The notes beneath the pieces were generated by a model. It saw nothing but the letters and a program-made list of their open reading frames with translations, had not been told where the DNA came from and made no database searches. Below, piece by piece: positions 62,680-64,000 of a stretch of DNA of 64,000 nt. The stretch is from Methylobacterium sp. J-068 (GTDB taxonomy: Bacteria; Pseudomonadota; Alphaproteobacteria; Rhizobiales; Beijerinckiaceae), in NCBI RefSeq assembly GCF_022829445.1, contig NZ_JAKSXY010000099.1, positions 1-64,000 on the forward strand, given 5' to 3'. A program made the translations under genes and the position numbers. Within the stretch, counting starts at the first letter, position 1. Each line of letters begins with the position of its first letter.

Positions 62680-63477
62680 TCAGGCCGCCGACACCCAGAG
62701 TTCGCCCTTGCCGAGCGTCGCGAGGTCGCCCGAGTAGCGCTTGAGCGCGCCGGCCGCGAGGTCGGCATGCGCCGGGCTCAGGGGCCGCAAGGCGCGGGCG
62801 AGGAGGCGCAGGAACACGAGGTCGTGCGTGCCGGTCTCGACGAAGCTGGGGCTGAGCGCGCCGACGCCGCCGGTGAGGATGGTGCCCCGACGCATGCCGT
62901 AGCCCGGATGATCCCCGAGGGACGTCGCCGCGATGGTGCCGGCGATCATCCGCGCGCCCGCATAGGCGCCCGCCCGGCCGACGAGGAGAAGGCCGCGCCG
63001 CATGCGGTCCCCGAGATGGTCGCCGGCCGTGCCGTGGATCACCAGCGTCGCACCGTCGAGGCCCGCCTTGGCGGCGTAGACCGCGCCGCCCGCATGATCC
63101 CCGGCATCGCCCTCGATGGTGATCGTGCCGCCGGTGGCCCCGGAGCCCGCGAAGGGGCCGGCCGAGCCCGTGACGGTGACGGCGCCGGAGGTCATGCCCG
63201 CGCCGAGGCGCTGGCCGACATCGCCGACGACGCGGATGCGACCGCCGTCGAGCGAGGCGCCGACCCGGTCGAGGCGCGACGAACCGCCCTCGATCACCAG
63301 GTCCTCGGAACGATCGAGGGCGATCGTGAAGCAATCGCCCAGCGTCAGGCCGCGCCGGCCCGTGCCGACGGGGAGGCGCGCAGCCTCGGCTTCGCTGAGG
63401 CCGCTCAGCGAGAGGGGGTTCACGTTCAGGAAGTCGAGCCGCTCCGGCGGCTCCTGGCGCAGGGTGAGGGTGCTCAT
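62680..63477 (-). CDS. fhcC: Formyltransferase/hydrolase complex subunit C
   Basis: ATG at 63477 gives 265 residues. FhcC is the homologue of formylmethanofuran dehydrogenase subunit C. It has the Gly-rich beta-helix repeats characteristic of the family: GGRIRVVGDVGQRLGAGMTSGAVTVTGSAGPFAGSGATGGTITIEGDAGDHAGGAVYAAKAGLDGATLVIHGTAGDHLGDRMRRG (residues about 76-160). In methylotrophs the Fhc complex turns formyl-H4MPT into formate. The start overlaps the fhcD stop by 4 bp. Confidence 0.95.
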   Translation of the reverse strand: MSTLTLRQEPPERLDFLNVNPLSLSGLSEAEAARLPVGTGRRGLTLGDCFTIALDRSEDLVIEGGSSRLDRVGASLDGGRIRVVGDVGQRLGAGMTSGAVTVTGSAGPFAGSGATGGTITIEGDAGDHAGGAVYAAKAGLDGATLVIHGTAGDHLGDRMRRGLLLVGRAGAYAGARMIAGTIAATSLGDHPGYGMRRGTILTGGVGALSPSFVETGTHDLVFLRLLARALRPLSPAHADLAAGALKRYSGDLATLGKGELWVSAA

Positions 63478-64000
63478 GCCGCTCCAGCCTCGCTCGCCGG
63501 CTCCTTCGAGAGCAGGTTCTTCAGGTGATAGTGGTGGCGGCCGAGATTGCCGCCGTAATTGCCCGCCGTGACGGCGACGAGGCCGTGCGCGGCGCCGGCC
63601 TCGGTCGCCGCGTGCAGGGCGGCGCGCATGGATTCGGCGACCGCGTCGGAGGTCAGCGCGTCGATGACGATCTCCAGCACGACGCCGACCTCGGCCGCGA
63701 GTTCGGTGCCGGCCCGGCCCTTCAGGGTCGGGCAATAGGCGTCGTTGGTGGAGGCCATCATGCCCTTGGTGCGCGCGCCCACCTTCGAGCCGGAGCGGAC
63801 GATGCCGCCGGGGAAGGGCAGGATCGCGCCGGACACCGTGCGGGCCGCGTCCACCGCGATCTCGGCGACCTTCAGGGTGTCGGCGTGCTTGCGCCCGAGG
63901 AACAGCAGGTTGCCGCCGCCCACCGCGCCGTCCACGGCGCGGACGAAGTCCTCGCACAGGAACTCGCCGTCCATGACGGGGATGCGCCAGTAGCGGCGCG
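63474..64000 (-). CDS. fhcD: Formyltransferase/hydrolase complex subunit D (partial)
   Basis: The frame runs off the right edge; the visible part ends at 63474. It encodes the C-terminal half of formylmethanofuran:tetrahydromethanopterin formyltransferase: DGEFLCEDFVRAVDGAVGGGNLLFLGRKHADTLKVAEIAVDAARTVSGAILPFPGGIVRSGSKVGARTKGMMASTNDAYCPTLKG. In methylotrophs Fhc subunit D is the transferase of the Fhc complex. Missing N-terminal residues lie beyond 64000. Confidence 0.95.
   Translation of the reverse strand, partial: RRYWRIPVMDGEFLCEDFVRAVDGAVGGGNLLFLGRKHADTLKVAEIAVDAARTVSGAILPFPGGIVRSGSKVGARTKGMMASTNDAYCPTLKGRAGTELAAEVGVVLEIVIDALTSDAVAESMRAALHAATEAGAAHGLVAVTAGNYGGNLGRHHYHLKNLLSKEPASEAGAA

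Overview
The window is GC-rich, mostly coding alphaproteobacterial chromosome. It is almost certainly from Methylobacterium/Methylorubrum, close to the M. extorquens group. The evidence is a lanthanide-type methanol dehydrogenase operon (xoxF-xoxG-xoxJ), a PQQ operon with a 29-residue PqqA and a fused PqqC/D, an adjacent two-component pair in the position of MxbD/MxbM, and the start of the formyltransferase/hydrolase (fhc) genes of the tetrahydromethanopterin C1 pathway. A very-long-chain lipid A acyl cluster (acpXL to lpxXL) adds a Hyphomicrobiales signature. No prophage, complete insertion sequence, CRISPR array or rRNA was seen.

Layout. 1-6.2 kb: flagellin 3' end, ruvX, an orphan SMI1/KNR4 protein, gatC, gatA and gatB, and a frameshifted GNAT gene. 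6.6-10.3 kb: an AaeXAB-like aromatic-acid efflux operon on the minus strand. 10.4-14.6 kb: small exported proteins, a YfcG-like GST, ndk and an AI-2E/PerM-type permease. 14.9-21.9 kb: the acpXL cluster, including a ketosynthase pair in which one member lacks the catalytic cysteine, an embedded FabG-type reductase and a small SH3 protein. 22-33.5 kb: DUF1223 protein, two tandem tRNA-Gly(GCC), Nudix, FAH hydrolase, FAD-linked oxidase, M29 aminopeptidase, an Omp25/31-type barrel, a lytic transglycosylase overlapping a DUF2336 gene, nadK and cutA.

33.4-41.3 kb: a minus-strand locus with two CrtI/CrtN-type desaturase/oxidases, a family 2 glycosyltransferase and a PlsC-type acyltransferase. This set resembles the staphyloxanthin logic, and an ABC-2 exporter and a DUF2141 periplasmic protein lie inside the locus. 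41.4-45.7 kb: SpoU methyltransferase, MaoC hydratase, a CDF-like membrane protein, a metallophosphoesterase and a pterin dehydratase.

46-64 kb is the methylotrophy block: an SsuABC-like importer, a 0.68-kb leader, xoxF (Asp320 of the DYD lanthanide signature present), xoxG, xoxJ, then folP-folB-folK, two unknown exported proteins fused by overlap to the pqqE end of pqqCDE, pqqB, pqqA, the MxbDM-like pair, a small exported protein, fhcC and partial fhcD. XoxF oxidises methanol to formaldehyde/formate using PQQ from the pqq genes, XoxG accepts the electrons, and Fhc processes the formyl intermediate further down the pathway.

The most interesting points are the unknown proteins attached to the pqq operon, a 9-bp motif shared at similar distance upstream of pqqA and pqqC/D, the exporter inside the carotenoid locus, the cysteine-less ketosynthase, and a 37-nt inverted repeat linking the gatC-gatA gap to the gatA coding region. 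All family assignments were made by reading the sequence; no database search was run.
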